DNA of 64,000 nucleotides from Roseomonas sp. (GTDB lineage Bacteria; Pseudomonadota; Alphaproteobacteria; Acetobacterales; Acetobacteraceae), in contig JADCGF010000030.1 of assembly GCA_020249145.1 (NCBI GenBank), forward strand, positions 1-64,000. Direction: 5' to 3'. Made by a program: the position numbers and the translations under genes. Position 1 is the stretch's first letter; each line of letters begins with the position of its first letter. The notes below the pieces were generated by a model that saw only the letters and a list, made by a program, of their open reading frames with translations, ran no database searches and had not been told where the DNA came from. Shown in pieces: positions 8,862 to 17,218 of the stretch.

Positions 8862-9724
8862 GCTGCTTGCACCTTTGGGCTCAGAAAACCAAGCAAAACG
8901 CGCTCCGTCAGCACGCGCGCCAGATGGCGCTTCATCTCCGGCGGGCCATGCAAATCGCGTGGCGGGTCCAGATCATCGGCCAGGGCGGCCTGCGCGGCGC
9001 TGATGCTCGCCCGGTCCAGGCTGCGGCCCTCCAGCGCACGAGACGCTGCTGCGGCCAGCACGGGGATATTGCCGACACCGAAATACACCAACCGGGGTGC
9101 GACGACGCGCTCGGCATCCAATGCCAAGGTGGCGACCAGCCCAGCCATGGCATAATCGCCGGAACGGCGCGTGATTTCCTCAATGGTGCCAAGGCGCTTG
9201 GTCAAGGGTATTTCAACCGCGGCAATGATTTCCTGCGGTTCAAGCGCGGTTTGCAGCAGATCAGTGAAGAAGGCCGCTGCCGGAATGCGACGTTCGCCCT
9301 TGGCTGATGCCGTGATGATCGTCGCCCCCAGCGCCACCATGCAGGCCGATAATTCCGCGGCCGGATCAGCATAGGCAAGGCTGCCGCCCAAGGTGCCGCG
9401 ATTGCGAATGGCCGGATGGGCAATCAAGGGCGCCGCGGCCGTAAGCAAGGGCGCATGCGCCTTTACCAGCGGATCAACACAAAGATCGGCATGGAGCGTC
9501 AGCGCACCCAGGCGCAGCACCTGGTCATTGGTGGAAATGCCGCGCAATTCGTTGATGCCATTGATGTCAATCAGCGTGCCGGGTTCGGAAAGCCGGAAGG
9601 CGAGGGTCGCCAAAAGGGTCTGCCCGCCCGCGATGATCTTGCCCCCATCTCCAAGCGCCGCAAGGGCTGACCAAAGCTCGGCAAGGGTCTTGGCGCGCGC
9701 ATAGCCCATGGACGGCCATTTCAT
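8858..9724 (-). CDS. FAD-binding middle subunit of molybdenum hydroxylase (CoxM-like)
   Basis: This 288-residue protein of the FAD-binding PCMH / CO dehydrogenase medium-subunit family has the flavin motifs KIIAGGQTLLATLAFR (around residue 32) and IRNRGTLGGSLAYADPAAEL (around 108), both conserved in flavin-binding members. A GGGAGA ribosome site stands 6 nt before the ATG. It is the first gene of the minus-strand hydroxylase-TRAP set, so the promoter is expected in the 170-nt gap at 9725-9894. Confidence 0.9.
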   Translation of the reverse strand: MKWPSMGYARAKTLAELWSALAALGDGGKIIAGGQTLLATLAFRLSEPGTLIDINGINELRGISTNDQVLRLGALTLHADLCVDPLVKAHAPLLTAAAPLIAHPAIRNRGTLGGSLAYADPAAELSACMVALGATIITASAKGERRIPAAAFFTDLLQTALEPQEIIAAVEIPLTKRLGTIEEITRRSGDYAMAGLVATLALDAERVVAPRLVYFGVGNIPVLAAAASRALEGRSLDRASISAAQAALADDLDPPRDLHGPPEMKRHLARVLTERVLLGFLSPKVQAA

Positions 9725-9894
9725 GCGGTGTCTCCCTGGATTGAACTGCGGGCTTTGATCATTAGCAGAGGCTGCTTGTCAAGCGAGCTCCTTGCCGGAT
9801 AAGGCTCTGAAAAATTCAGTGTTTTCAATTGATCTTTCGCTATCATCCGATCCCGGCGCTGCCCTTCATCCCGGCGATCAGGCAGGGATGCACA
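9725..9894. promoter_or_regulatory. intergenic region upstream of the hydroxylase-TRAP set
   Basis: A 170-nt gap between the coxM-like start (minus) and the stop of the MFS gene (minus). It is AT-richer around 9770-9840, where promoter elements for the coxM-led transcript would be expected. I could not pick out a clear operator, riboswitch or sigma-70 box. Regulator genes are absent from both flanks. Confidence 0.3.
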
Positions 9895-11025
9895 TCACCT
9901 GCGCAGGATGCCGCCCATCACCACCAGCACCATGACCAACCCACAAAGCCCCGCCATGGCCCAGAAAATCCCCGCCCCCAAAGCGGCATAGCCAGGCCCG
10001 CAGGCCAAGGTCAGCAGCGTCGTCATGGCGCCCACGGCGGCGCCAAGCAGGGTTTGCGCCGTGCCACCCAGGCTGCCGGGCACGCGTTCCTGCAATAGCT
10101 TGATGGCTGCCAGATGCATGGCGCCGAAAGTCAGCGCATGCAGCGCTTGCGCGACTATCAAGGGTGGCAGGCTTTCACTCACCGCCATGATCGGCCAGCG
10201 CAGCAGGCCCGCCCCGGACGCGAGCAGTATCAACCCGCGCACGCCAAGCCTTTCCACCAAGCCGCGCCCCCACATGAACAGCGCTACCTCCGCCACCACG
10301 CCCCAGGCCCAAAGCAGGCCAATCACCCCGGCGCTGAAGCCCAAAGCCTGCCAATGGATGGACCCGAAGGCGTAATAGGCCGCATGGCTGCCCTGCATCA
10401 GCGCCGCAATCAACATTAGGCGGCGCAGCCAGGGCAGTGCGAGAGCGGCGCGAAAGCCGCTTGCGCCGCCGCGCCCAAAGCCCTCGGCCCGAGGCAACAG
10501 AAAGGCCGCTGCCGCGCCAAGGCCAAGCATGGCGGCAATCAGCCAGGCGGCGCTGCCTGCGCCCAGCACGCCCACCAGCGCGCCGGCCAGCACGGCGGCC
10601 AGGATATAGCTTGCGGAACCAGCGGCACGGGCGCGGCCATAATCAAAGCCGGGGGGTTCCCGGGCAGCGCGCAACGCCATCGCGTCAGCAAGCGCGGTGG
10701 TCGGCGCCAGCGCCGCTGCCAGCGCCAGATTGACTAGCAGCAACGCCCAGAACCCGGCAGCCAGCCCAAATCCCGCTGCGAAAAGCGCCGCCGCGCCCGT
10801 GCAGCAAATCAGCACCAGGCGCGGATCACCCAACCAATCCGCTACCCTTCCGCCCGCTGGTCCCGCCAGCAATTTCAGCGCGCTACCGGCGGCCAAAACC
10901 GTGCCTAGATCAGCCGGCGTCAGCCCGCGTTCCAGTAGCAAGGGCGGCAGGAAAGGCATCATCACGCCAAAGGCCGCGAATTGCGCGGCGAAGATTAGGG
11001 CGAAGCGGGTGGCGGGACTCATCAC
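9895..11025 (-). CDS. MFS transporter, HcaT/nucleoside-permease-like
   Basis: This 376-residue integral membrane protein has about 12 predicted helices and no cleavable signal. Features such as FAAFGVMMPFLPPLLLERGL in helix 1 and GVIGLLWAWGVVAEVALFMW in the second half resemble the MFS_1-like group that includes the 3-phenylpropionate permease HcaT. It is slightly shorter than typical MFS proteins (about 400), with compact loops. Translation may start at GTG 11025 or at ATG 11022. It is divergent from the helicase gene, with only 30 bp between starts. The substrate cannot be deduced. Confidence 0.8.
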   Translation of the reverse strand: MMSPATRFALIFAAQFAAFGVMMPFLPPLLLERGLTPADLGTVLAAGSALKLLAGPAGGRVADWLGDPRLVLICCTGAAALFAAGFGLAAGFWALLLVNLALAAALAPTTALADAMALRAAREPPGFDYGRARAAGSASYILAAVLAGALVGVLGAGSAAWLIAAMLGLGAAAAFLLPRAEGFGRGGASGFRAALALPWLRRLMLIAALMQGSHAAYYAFGSIHWQALGFSAGVIGLLWAWGVVAEVALFMWGRGLVERLGVRGLILLASGAGLLRWPIMAVSESLPPLIVAQALHALTFGAMHLAAIKLLQERVPGSLGGTAQTLLGAAVGAMTTLLTLACGPGYAALGAGIFWAMAGLCGLVMVLVVMGGILRR

Positions 11026-11055
11026 GGGCTTGCCACCCTGCCCCTTGCCGCCACC

Positions 11056-13938
11056 ATGGACAAGCGCGCCGCGTCATGCCACGGAGCAACGCGTTTTTCT
11101 TTCTTGGACATTGACCCCCGCATGTTCGAACCCAGGGTTCGCGCCATTCTTGGCCCGACCAATACCGGCAAGACCCACCTCGCGATTGAGCGGATGCTCG
11201 CCCATGCCTCGGGCAGTATCGGCTTTCCGCTGAGGCTGCTGGCGCGTGAAAACTATGATCGCATGGTGGCGATGACGGGCGAACGCTACGTCGCCCTGAT
11301 CACCGGTGAGGAGAAGATCGTCCCGCCCGAGGCGAAGTATTTCGCCTGCACGGTCGAAGCGATGCCGCTGGATCGCCCGGTGGAATTCCTCGCCGTGGAC
11401 GAAATCCAGCTCTGCGCGGACCCGGATCGTGGGCATGTCTTCACCGATCGGCTGCTCAATGCGCGCGGCATGGTGGAAACCATGTTCCTGGGGGCTGAGA
11501 CCATCGCGCCTTTGCTGCGCCGCTTGATTCCGCGTGCGGAGATTGAAACCCGCGCCCGGCTTTCGCAATTGAGTTACGCCGGCCCCGCCAAGCTATCGCG
11601 CCTGCCGGCACGTTCCGCGATTGTCGCCTTCAGCGCACAGGAAGTCTACGCCATTGCCGAAGCGGTGCGCCGCCGGCGTGGCGGCTGCGCCGTGGTGATG
11701 GGAAGGCTTTCGCCGCGCACACGCAATGCGCAGGTGGCGCTTTATCAAAACCGGGAAGTGGATTTCCTGGTGGCGACGGATGCGATTGGCATGGGCCTCA
11801 ATATGGATGTGGACCATGTGGCGCTGGCTGCGCTGAACAAGTTTGATGGCCATCAACCGCGTGCTTTGACTGCGCAGGAAATCGCACAAATCGCCGGCCG
11901 CGCCGGGCGCGGCATGCGCGATGGCACTTTCGGCACCACGGCGGATGCGCCGACACTGGATGATGACATCATCACCCAGATCGAAACGCATGCGTTTGAA
12001 CCGCTGAAGACGCTCGCCTGGCGCAATTCGGATTTGGATTTTTCCTCGGTCGAGACACTGCTCGATAGCCTGGGCGCGCCGGCGCCACAGCCGGGCCTCG
12101 CCAAGGGCCATGATGCGGTGGACCACATCACGCTTTCCATGCTGGTGCGGGAAGAAGAAATTCGCGGCCTGGCGGATACCGCATCCCGCGTGCGGCTGCT
12201 GTGGGAAGCCTGCCAGGTGCCGGATTTCCGCAAGCTGGCGGATGATAGCCACACAAGGCTTTGCGCACGCATCTTCACGCATCTGGCGCGGGAAGGCCGC
12301 TTGCCGAGCGATTGGGTAGCCTCATCCCTAGCCCAGCTTGGCATGGCGGAAGGTGATCTTGATACGCTGATGGCACGGCTTTCGGCCATTCGCGTCTGGG
12401 CCTATGTCGCGGCGCGGGCCGATTGGCTGGATAATGCGGCGGAGCTTCAGGCCGAAGCGCGGCGCGTTGAAGACATGGTCTCAGACGCGCTTCATGAAAG
12501 CCTGACCGCGCGCTTTGTGGACCGCCGCGCCGCGCATCTGATCCGCGCACTCGATGAAAGCGATGAGGAATTGCTTTCCGCCGTCACGCGGCGCGGGGAA
12601 GTGGTGGTGGAAGGCCATCCCGTTGGCCATGTGAAGGGCTTCCTGTTTGAACCCGATGGCGCCGCGGTAAAGGAAGAAGAACGCCGCGTGGTGCTGCGTG
12701 CGGCGCGCCGTGCCTTGGGTGCGGAAATCCCCCGCCGTGTCACCATGCTGGAATCCGTGAAGGATGAGGCATTCGCGCTGACGCCGCAGCATGGCGTGAC
12801 CTGGGCCTATTCCCATGCGCCGAATATGCCGGCTGGGCTTGGTGATATTGCGGAAGTGGCGAAGCTGAAGCCTGGTTCTGAGCCCGGCAAGCCGCAGATT
12901 GATGTATTGCCCTCAGAATTTCTCGATGGCGCGCAGCGTGAGCGTATCCGCGCGCGTCTGGCCACCTGGATCGAAGCACTGGTGAAGCGCGATCTGGGCG
13001 CGATTTTCACCGCCGAGGAAAAGGCTTCGGAAGACAATACGCTGCGCGGCCCGGCCTTTCGGCTGCGGGAAGAATTGGGCTTGGCCATGGGGGCGACGGA
13101 TGGGGAGATTCGCCCCGATCTGCGCCAGAAGCTGAAGGGCATTGGCATCCGCGCCGGGCGCTATGCGCTTTACGTGCCGGAAGCGCTGAAGCCGCGCGCC
13201 ATGGCTTTGCGTGCGCAGCTTTGGTCCCTGCTGCGCGGCATTGAAACGCCGAAGCTGCCCTCGGGCGGTTTGATCGCGGTGGCGCCACCCGCCGATTGGC
13301 CGCGCGGCTTTGCGGAAACCATGGGCTGGCTGCCCGCCGGCCCCGTTTTGCTGCGGCTTGATGTGGCGGAACGCATCGCCGGCGAATTGGGCCACCTGAC
13401 GCGCAAATCCCCAGCGCTGCTGCCGGGCGATCTGGCCAGCCGACTTGGTATCAAGGGTGAGAACCTCGGCCCCGTGCTGGATGCCATGGGCTTCCGGCTG
13501 ATCCCGGCGGAAACCCTGGACGAGAAAAACTTCGGCCCGCCCGCCCCCGCGCGCATCGGCCAGCAACGCGCCCCGCGATTCGAACCGCGCCAGCACCAGG
13601 GCCCGCGCCGCGATGACCGGCGCCAGGATCGCCGTGGCCCTCGGCCCGATCAGCGCCGGCAGGAAGATAAGCCAGCGGAAGGTGCCGCGCCCGATCAGGC
13701 TTCGCCCGAACAGCAGCGCCCGGAACGCCGGCCCGATCAACGCCCGGATCGTCGCCCCAAGCCCGAAGGCGGGCAGCAGCAACAGCAGCACCAGCGCCAG
13801 CATTTCGGCCAAAAGGGCGGCAATGACCGCCCGCGCGGCCCGCGCCCGCCGCGCGAAGACCGAGTGGCCCTGCCCCCCATGCCGCGCCCCGATAGCCCCT
13901 TTGCGGTGCTTGCTGCCCTGAAGCTCAAGAAGGATTGA
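11056..13938 (+). CDS. Suv3/SUPV3L1-like superfamily II RNA helicase with basic C-terminal tail
   Basis: This 960-residue helicase has Walker A GPTNTGKT at about residue 33, a DEIQ Walker B box near 115, and motif VI QIAGRAGRG near 280. This is the order of the mitochondrial-type Suv3 family common in alphaproteobacteria. A Suv3 C-terminal region follows motif VI. The last about 130 residues (from about 825) are a disordered tail rich in R, Q, D, P and G with repeated R-x-D-x-R/P-x-Q patterns and a run of glutamines, likely an RNA or RNase interaction tail. An alternative start is ATG 11122. The S4-domain gene begins 10 bp after the stop, suggesting a shared role in RNA metabolism. Expected function is 3'-5' RNA unwinding in RNA decay. 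Confidence 0.88.
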   Translation: MDKRAASCHGATRFSFLDIDPRMFEPRVRAILGPTNTGKTHLAIERMLAHASGSIGFPLRLLARENYDRMVAMTGERYVALITGEEKIVPPEAKYFACTVEAMPLDRPVEFLAVDEIQLCADPDRGHVFTDRLLNARGMVETMFLGAETIAPLLRRLIPRAEIETRARLSQLSYAGPAKLSRLPARSAIVAFSAQEVYAIAEAVRRRRGGCAVVMGRLSPRTRNAQVALYQNREVDFLVATDAIGMGLNMDVDHVALAALNKFDGHQPRALTAQEIAQIAGRAGRGMRDGTFGTTADAPTLDDDIITQIETHAFEPLKTLAWRNSDLDFSSVETLLDSLGAPAPQPGLAKGHDAVDHITLSMLVREEEIRGLADTASRVRLLWEACQVPDFRKLADDSHTRLCARIFTHLAREGRLPSDWVASSLAQLGMAEGDLDTLMARLSAIRVWAYVAARADWLDNAAELQAEARRVEDMVSDALHESLTARFVDRRAAHLIRALDESDEELLSAVTRRGEVVVEGHPVGHVKGFLFEPDGAAVKEEERRVVLRAARRALGAEIPRRVTMLESVKDEAFALTPQHGVTWAYSHAPNMPAGLGDIAEVAKLKPGSEPGKPQIDVLPSEFLDGAQRERIRARLATWIEALVKRDLGAIFTAEEKASEDNTLRGPAFRLREELGLAMGATDGEIRPDLRQKLKGIGIRAGRYALYVPEALKPRAMALRAQLWSLLRGIETPKLPSGGLIAVAPPADWPRGFAETMGWLPAGPVLLRLDVAERIAGELGHLTRKSPALLPGDLASRLGIKGENLGPVLDAMGFRLIPAETLDEKNFGPPAPARIGQQRAPRFEPRQHQGPRRDDRRQDRRGPRPDQRRQEDKPAEGAAPDQASPEQQRPERRPDQRPDRRPKPEGGQQQQQHQRQHFGQKGGNDRPRGPRPPREDRVALPPMPRPDSPFAVLAALKLKKD

Positions 13939-13948
13939 AAAAGGGGCG

Positions 13949-14239
13949 GTGGCGGCCGAGGCGGAAGGGCGGGATTATCAGCGGCTGGATGCCTGGCTCT
14001 GGTGCGCGCGCTTTCGCAAGACGCGGGCGGAATGCGCACGGCAGGTGGAAAAGGGCGTGGTGCGGATCAATCGCCTGCCGACCGACAAGCCCCATGCCAA
14101 GCTGCGACCTGGTGACGTGTTGACTTTGGCAATGGGGCAGGGGGCTTCGGGGCAGATCATCCTCTGGCGCGTGCTGGCGCTGGCCGAACGGCGCGGCCCG
14201 GCGAGCGAGGCACAGACGCTTTATGAGGTTCTCACGTGA
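13949..14239 (+). CDS. S4-domain RNA-binding protein, Hsp15 family
   Basis: This 96-residue protein starts at GTG. The S4 fold is clear: RLDAWLWCARFRKTRAECAR followed by V-E-K-G-V-V-R-I-N and the LRPGDVLTL strand. E. coli Hsp15 (HslR) binds stalled 50S subunits carrying nascent chains and is somewhat longer (about 133 residues) with a basic tail; this copy lacks the tail, as is common in alphaproteobacteria. It is immediately downstream of the Suv3-like helicase (10 bp) and probably co-transcribed. Confidence 0.85.
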   Translation: MAAEAEGRDYQRLDAWLWCARFRKTRAECARQVEKGVVRINRLPTDKPHAKLRPGDVLTLAMGQGASGQIILWRVLALAERRGPASEAQTLYEVLT

Positions 14240-14337
14240 AGCAAGGCAGTCATGCGCCAAGCCACCTTGTCTAATTCGTCGGCTAAGGTCATTTTGGTAG
14301 CGGTTTTGGACAGGCTCAGCACCAGGGAATCGCGCCA

Positions 14338-14670
14338 GTGACCTATGTCGTCACCGAAAATTGCATCAACTGCAAATACATGGATTGTGTGGAGGTTTGT
14401 CCGGTGGACTGCTTCTATGTTGGCGAAAACATGCTGGTGATCCACCCGGATGAATGCATTGATTGCGGCGTCTGTGAGCCGGAATGCCCCGCTGAGGCGA
14501 TTTTGCCCGATAGCGACGACAAGGCGACCCCCTGGGTGGAGCTGAACCGGGATTATGCCCAGCAATGGCCTAATATCACCCGCAAGGGTGAAGCGCCGGC
14601 AGATGCGGATGATTGGAAGGGCAAGCCCGACAAAAAGGCGTTGCTCAGCCCCAATCCCGGCAAGCCCTGA
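14338..14670 (+). CDS. fdxA: 7Fe ferredoxin FdxA
   Basis: This 110-residue ferredoxin begins at GTG 14338. Cysteines at 9, 17, 21, 25, 40, 43, 46 and 50 follow the pattern of Azotobacter FdI-type proteins carrying one [3Fe-4S] and one [4Fe-4S] cluster (C-x7-C-x3-CP and C-x2-C-x2-C-x3-CP). A C-terminal extension of about 55 residues (W-x-E-L-N, then [17 protein letters not shown]) is characteristic of the alphaproteobacterial FdxA family. Such genes commonly lie next to carD in alphaproteobacteria, as here. Its redox partner is not known. Confidence 0.93.
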   Translation: MTYVVTENCINCKYMDCVEVCPVDCFYVGENMLVIHPDECIDCGVCEPECPAEAILPDSDDKATPWVELNRDYAQQWPNITRKGEAPADADDWKGKPDKKALLSPNPGKP

Positions 14671-14676
14671 GCCGTT

Positions 14677-14695
14677 TTCGCCAAAACTTGGCAAA
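14677..14695. promoter_or_regulatory. imperfect dyad between fdxA and carD
   Basis: TTCGCCAA-AAC-TTGGCAAA is an 8-bp dyad with one mismatch, starting 7 nt after the fdxA stop. It has no T-run, so it may be an operator for the carD promoter rather than a terminator. The whole 14671-14885 gap is otherwise without recognisable features. Confidence 0.3.
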
Positions 14696-14885
14696 TATCT
14701 GACTCCAACGGTCGTGAATCCGCAGGGAGCAGGCTTCCTGCCGGGTGACCTTTGCTGCTTTTTGTGTTAACAGAGAATTTGGTCAACTCCAGCACTGGTG
14801 CTGCCCAGGTGTCTGCCGGGGGTGATGGTCTGCATTCTCAGCCGGGTCGCGCTGGCCCGGGTTATGCGTTGGGAGTCCTGTTTAC

Positions 14886-16307
14886 ATGACACGCAAGCCA
14901 GTGTCCAAGGCGTCTGCCAAAGGCCGCGCCAAGCCGGCCCGTGCCGCGGCCAAGAAGCCGGCCAGCAAGGCGAAATCGGCGACAAAGCCGGCCGCCAAGA
15001 AATCCTCCGCCAAGGCAAAGGCGACCACGAAGCCCAATAAGAAGGTGGCGCCGAAACCTGTGAAGAAGCCCGTTGCCAAAAGCGTCGCGAAGCCTGCGGC
15101 CAAGCCAGCCAGCAAGCCAGCCACTAAGCCGGCTCCCAAGGTCACGGCGAAGCCAGTTGCCAAGCCAGCCGCGAAATCTGCACCCAAGCCGGCGCCCAAG
15201 AAGGCTGCTGCGAAGCCCGCTGCCGCCGCGCCTGCCAAGCCGAAAGCCGCACCAGCGCCCACTAAGCCTGCCGCGCCCAAAAAAAAGATTGAAAAACCCA
15301 GCGCGAAGCCAGCGGCGCCAGCCGCCGAAGCGCTGTCCAAACCTGCCGCCCTGGTCGCGAACACCCCCACCGCCCCAGTGACCGAGGTCGCGGCACCGCC
15401 CGCCAAACCCGCGCCCAAGTCCAAGGCGAAGCCCGCCCCGGCAGGGCAAGCCCAGCTTGGACCTGCGCCATCGCCTTCCGGTTTGCAGGAAGCGCCAAGC
15501 CCCGCGCCCGTGGCGCCGGAGCCCGCGCCTCGGCCCGTGCTGGTGCAGGCCCCGGCAGTAGCCATGGTTACCCCGCCCTCCCCCGCGCCGGCACCGCGCC
15601 CGGCACCGCCGCCCAGTATTTCGCCGCTTTCGCCGCCGCCACCCACCATGCGCCCGAATGTTCAGTTGGGGATGCGCCCGCCGGGCGGTGGCCCGCCTCG
15701 CCCTGGAATGCCCATGTCGTCTTCGCTCAAGCCGCCTGCCGCCCCGAAACAGGAATTCAAGACGGGCGATTACGTCGTCTACCCAACGCATGGCGTGGGC
15801 ACCGTGCAGGGCATCCGCACGGTGGAGGCCGCCGGCTATTCCCTCCAGGTCATTGAAGTGACCTTTGAGGAAAACCGCATGAAGCTGAGCGTGCCGGTGA
15901 ACAAGGCCTCATCTTCGGGTCTGCGCAAGCTTTGCACCACCGAAAGCTTCCAGCCGGCCATGGATACGCTGAAGGGCCGCGCGCGCATCAAGCGCACCAT
16001 GTGGTCCCGCCGCGCGCAGGAATATGAGGCAAAGATCAATTCGGGCGATCCGGTGCAAATCGCCGAAGTGGTGCGCGACCTGTTCCGTAATGCGGGCCAG
16101 CCTGACCAATCCTTCAGCGAACGCCAGATCTATGAATTGGCGCTTGACCGCCTGGCCGCCGAAGCCGCCGCCATTGACCGCTGCGACAAGGCAACCGCGA
16201 TTGAAAAGCTGATGGTGGTGCTGCGTTCCGGCGCTGCCGGGTCTCGCGATTCAGCTTCCAAGGAAGCGCCCGCGCCGGCCACTGAGCCCCCATTGCCGGA
16301 TCAATAA
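14886..16307 (+). CDS. carD: CarD-family transcription regulator with long Lys/Ala/Pro-rich N-terminal tail
   Basis: This 473-residue protein has two very different halves. Residues 1 to about 285 are low complexity: first K-P-A/A-K repeats resembling histone H1 tails, then Pro/Ala-rich sequence. From about 288 a full CarD/CdnL module follows, with the RNA polymerase-interacting domain (FKTGDYVVYPTHGVGTVQGI) and the helical DNA-binding part (RAQEYEAKINSGDPVQIAEV, then the SFSERQIYELALDRLA stretch). Stand-alone CarD/CdnL proteins are about 160-190 residues and stabilise promoter open complexes, often at rRNA promoters. The ATG is preceded by GGGAG. The reading frame is open throughout and the CarD half in the same frame is intact, which supports translation of the tail, although an internal start nearer the CarD domain cannot be excluded. 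Confidence 0.88.
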   Translation: MTRKPVSKASAKGRAKPARAAAKKPASKAKSATKPAAKKSSAKAKATTKPNKKVAPKPVKKPVAKSVAKPAAKPASKPATKPAPKVTAKPVAKPAAKSAPKPAPKKAAAKPAAAAPAKPKAAPAPTKPAAPKKKIEKPSAKPAAPAAEALSKPAALVANTPTAPVTEVAAPPAKPAPKSKAKPAPAGQAQLGPAPSPSGLQEAPSPAPVAPEPAPRPVLVQAPAVAMVTPPSPAPAPRPAPPPSISPLSPPPPTMRPNVQLGMRPPGGGPPRPGMPMSSSLKPPAAPKQEFKTGDYVVYPTHGVGTVQGIRTVEAAGYSLQVIEVTFEENRMKLSVPVNKASSSGLRKLCTTESFQPAMDTLKGRARIKRTMWSRRAQEYEAKINSGDPVQIAEVVRDLFRNAGQPDQSFSERQIYELALDRLAAEAAAIDRCDKATAIEKLMVVLRSGAAGSRDSASKEAPAPATEPPLPDQ

Positions 16308-16331
16308 GCCGGGCCGCGCAACTACGTTGTC

Positions 16332-16361
16332 ATGGCTGACCCTTCAAAACGGGTCAGCCAT
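16332..16361. terminator. bidirectional hairpin after carD
   Basis: A perfect 11-bp inverted repeat, ATGGCTGACCC (16332-16342) and GGGTCAGCCAT (16351-16361), with an 8-nt loop. It sits between the convergent carD and aldo/keto reductase genes; its last base overlaps the stop codon of the reductase. There is no long T-run. Confidence 0.65.
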
Positions 16362-17218
16362 TACAGCATCGCCAAGGGTCGCTTGCGCCGTGGTGGCGGG
16401 AAGGCTTCATCCAGTGCCGCGATATCGTCAGGGCTGAGGGTGATCTCTCGCGCTGCGGCGTTTTCCCGCACATGGGCAAGCTTCGCGGCCTTGGGGATAC
16501 TCACCACGCCGGGCTGGCGCAGCGTCCAGGCAATGGCGATTTGCGCGGGGCTTTTGCCGTGCCGCGCCGCGACAGTTGCAAGCGCAGGATTGCGCAGCAT
16601 CCGCCCGCCCTGCCCCACCGGCGAATAGGCCATCACCGGCATGGCGCGATCCGCGCAAAAGGGCAGCAGATCAAACTCAGCGCCGCGATGTTCCAGGCTG
16701 TAAAGCACCTGATCCGTCGCGCAATCGGCAAGTGCGGCGCCCAATTCTTCCAGATCATCCTGATCCAGATTGGAAACACCCCAGCGACGGATTTTGCCGG
16801 CCTGACGCAGCGCTTCAAACCCCGCCACGGTTTCCGCCAGCGGCACGGAACCGCGCCAATGCAGCAGATAGACATCAATGGTTTCAATCCTGAGCCGCTT
16901 CAGGCTGCGTTCACAGGCCGCCACCACACCGCGACGCGACGCATTATGCGGATAAACCTTGGAGACGATGAAAACGCTGTCACGGCGCCCGGCAATGGCA
17001 TCGCCCACCACTTCCTCGGCCCCGCCTTCGCCATACATCTCGGCCGTGTCGATCAAATTCATGCCAAGATCGAGCCCAGCGCGCAGCGCATCGGCTTCCG
17101 CCGCGCGCCGCGTGCGATCTTCACCCATGCCCCAGGTCCCTTGCCCAAGGCGTGGCATGGCAAAGCCGGCTGCCATATCAGGGAATGGTATAACCGCGCG
17201 CCTTGCCGACGCTGTCAT
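16361..17218 (-). CDS. aldo/keto reductase
   Basis: This 285-residue NAD(P)H-dependent oxidoreductase has a (b/a)8 barrel. The catalytic tetrad is visible: D and Y in LIDTAEMYGEGGAEE (near residues 57-62), K in FIVSKVYPHN (near 90) and H in YLLHWRGSVP (near 120). The start is ambiguous: ATG 17218 overlaps the upstream DctP gene by 41 bp, while ATG 17176 lies just beyond the DctP stop and removes 14 residues but lacks a ribosome site. Co-directional with the DctP gene, so perhaps co-transcribed. The physiological substrate is unknown. Confidence 0.87.
   Translation of the reverse strand: MTASARRAVIPFPDMAAGFAMPRLGQGTWGMGEDRTRRAAEADALRAGLDLGMNLIDTAEMYGEGGAEEVVGDAIAGRRDSVFIVSKVYPHNASRRGVVAACERSLKRLRIETIDVYLLHWRGSVPLAETVAGFEALRQAGKIRRWGVSNLDQDDLEELGAALADCATDQVLYSLEHRGAEFDLLPFCADRAMPVMAYSPVGQGGRMLRNPALATVAARHGKSPAQIAIAWTLRQPGVVSIPKAAKLAHVRENAAAREITLSPDDIAALDEAFPPPRRKRPLAML

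Noticed and set aside
14930..15300. Short repeated DNA units that could be mistaken for a CRISPR or minisatellite
   Set aside because: Spacing is irregular and the repeats encode the K-P-A tail of CarD in frame.
14862..15791. Long open frames antisense to the carD tail, Gly/Arg-rich
   Set aside because: They arise from the K/A/P codon bias of the carD tail; the sense frame carries on into a real CarD domain.
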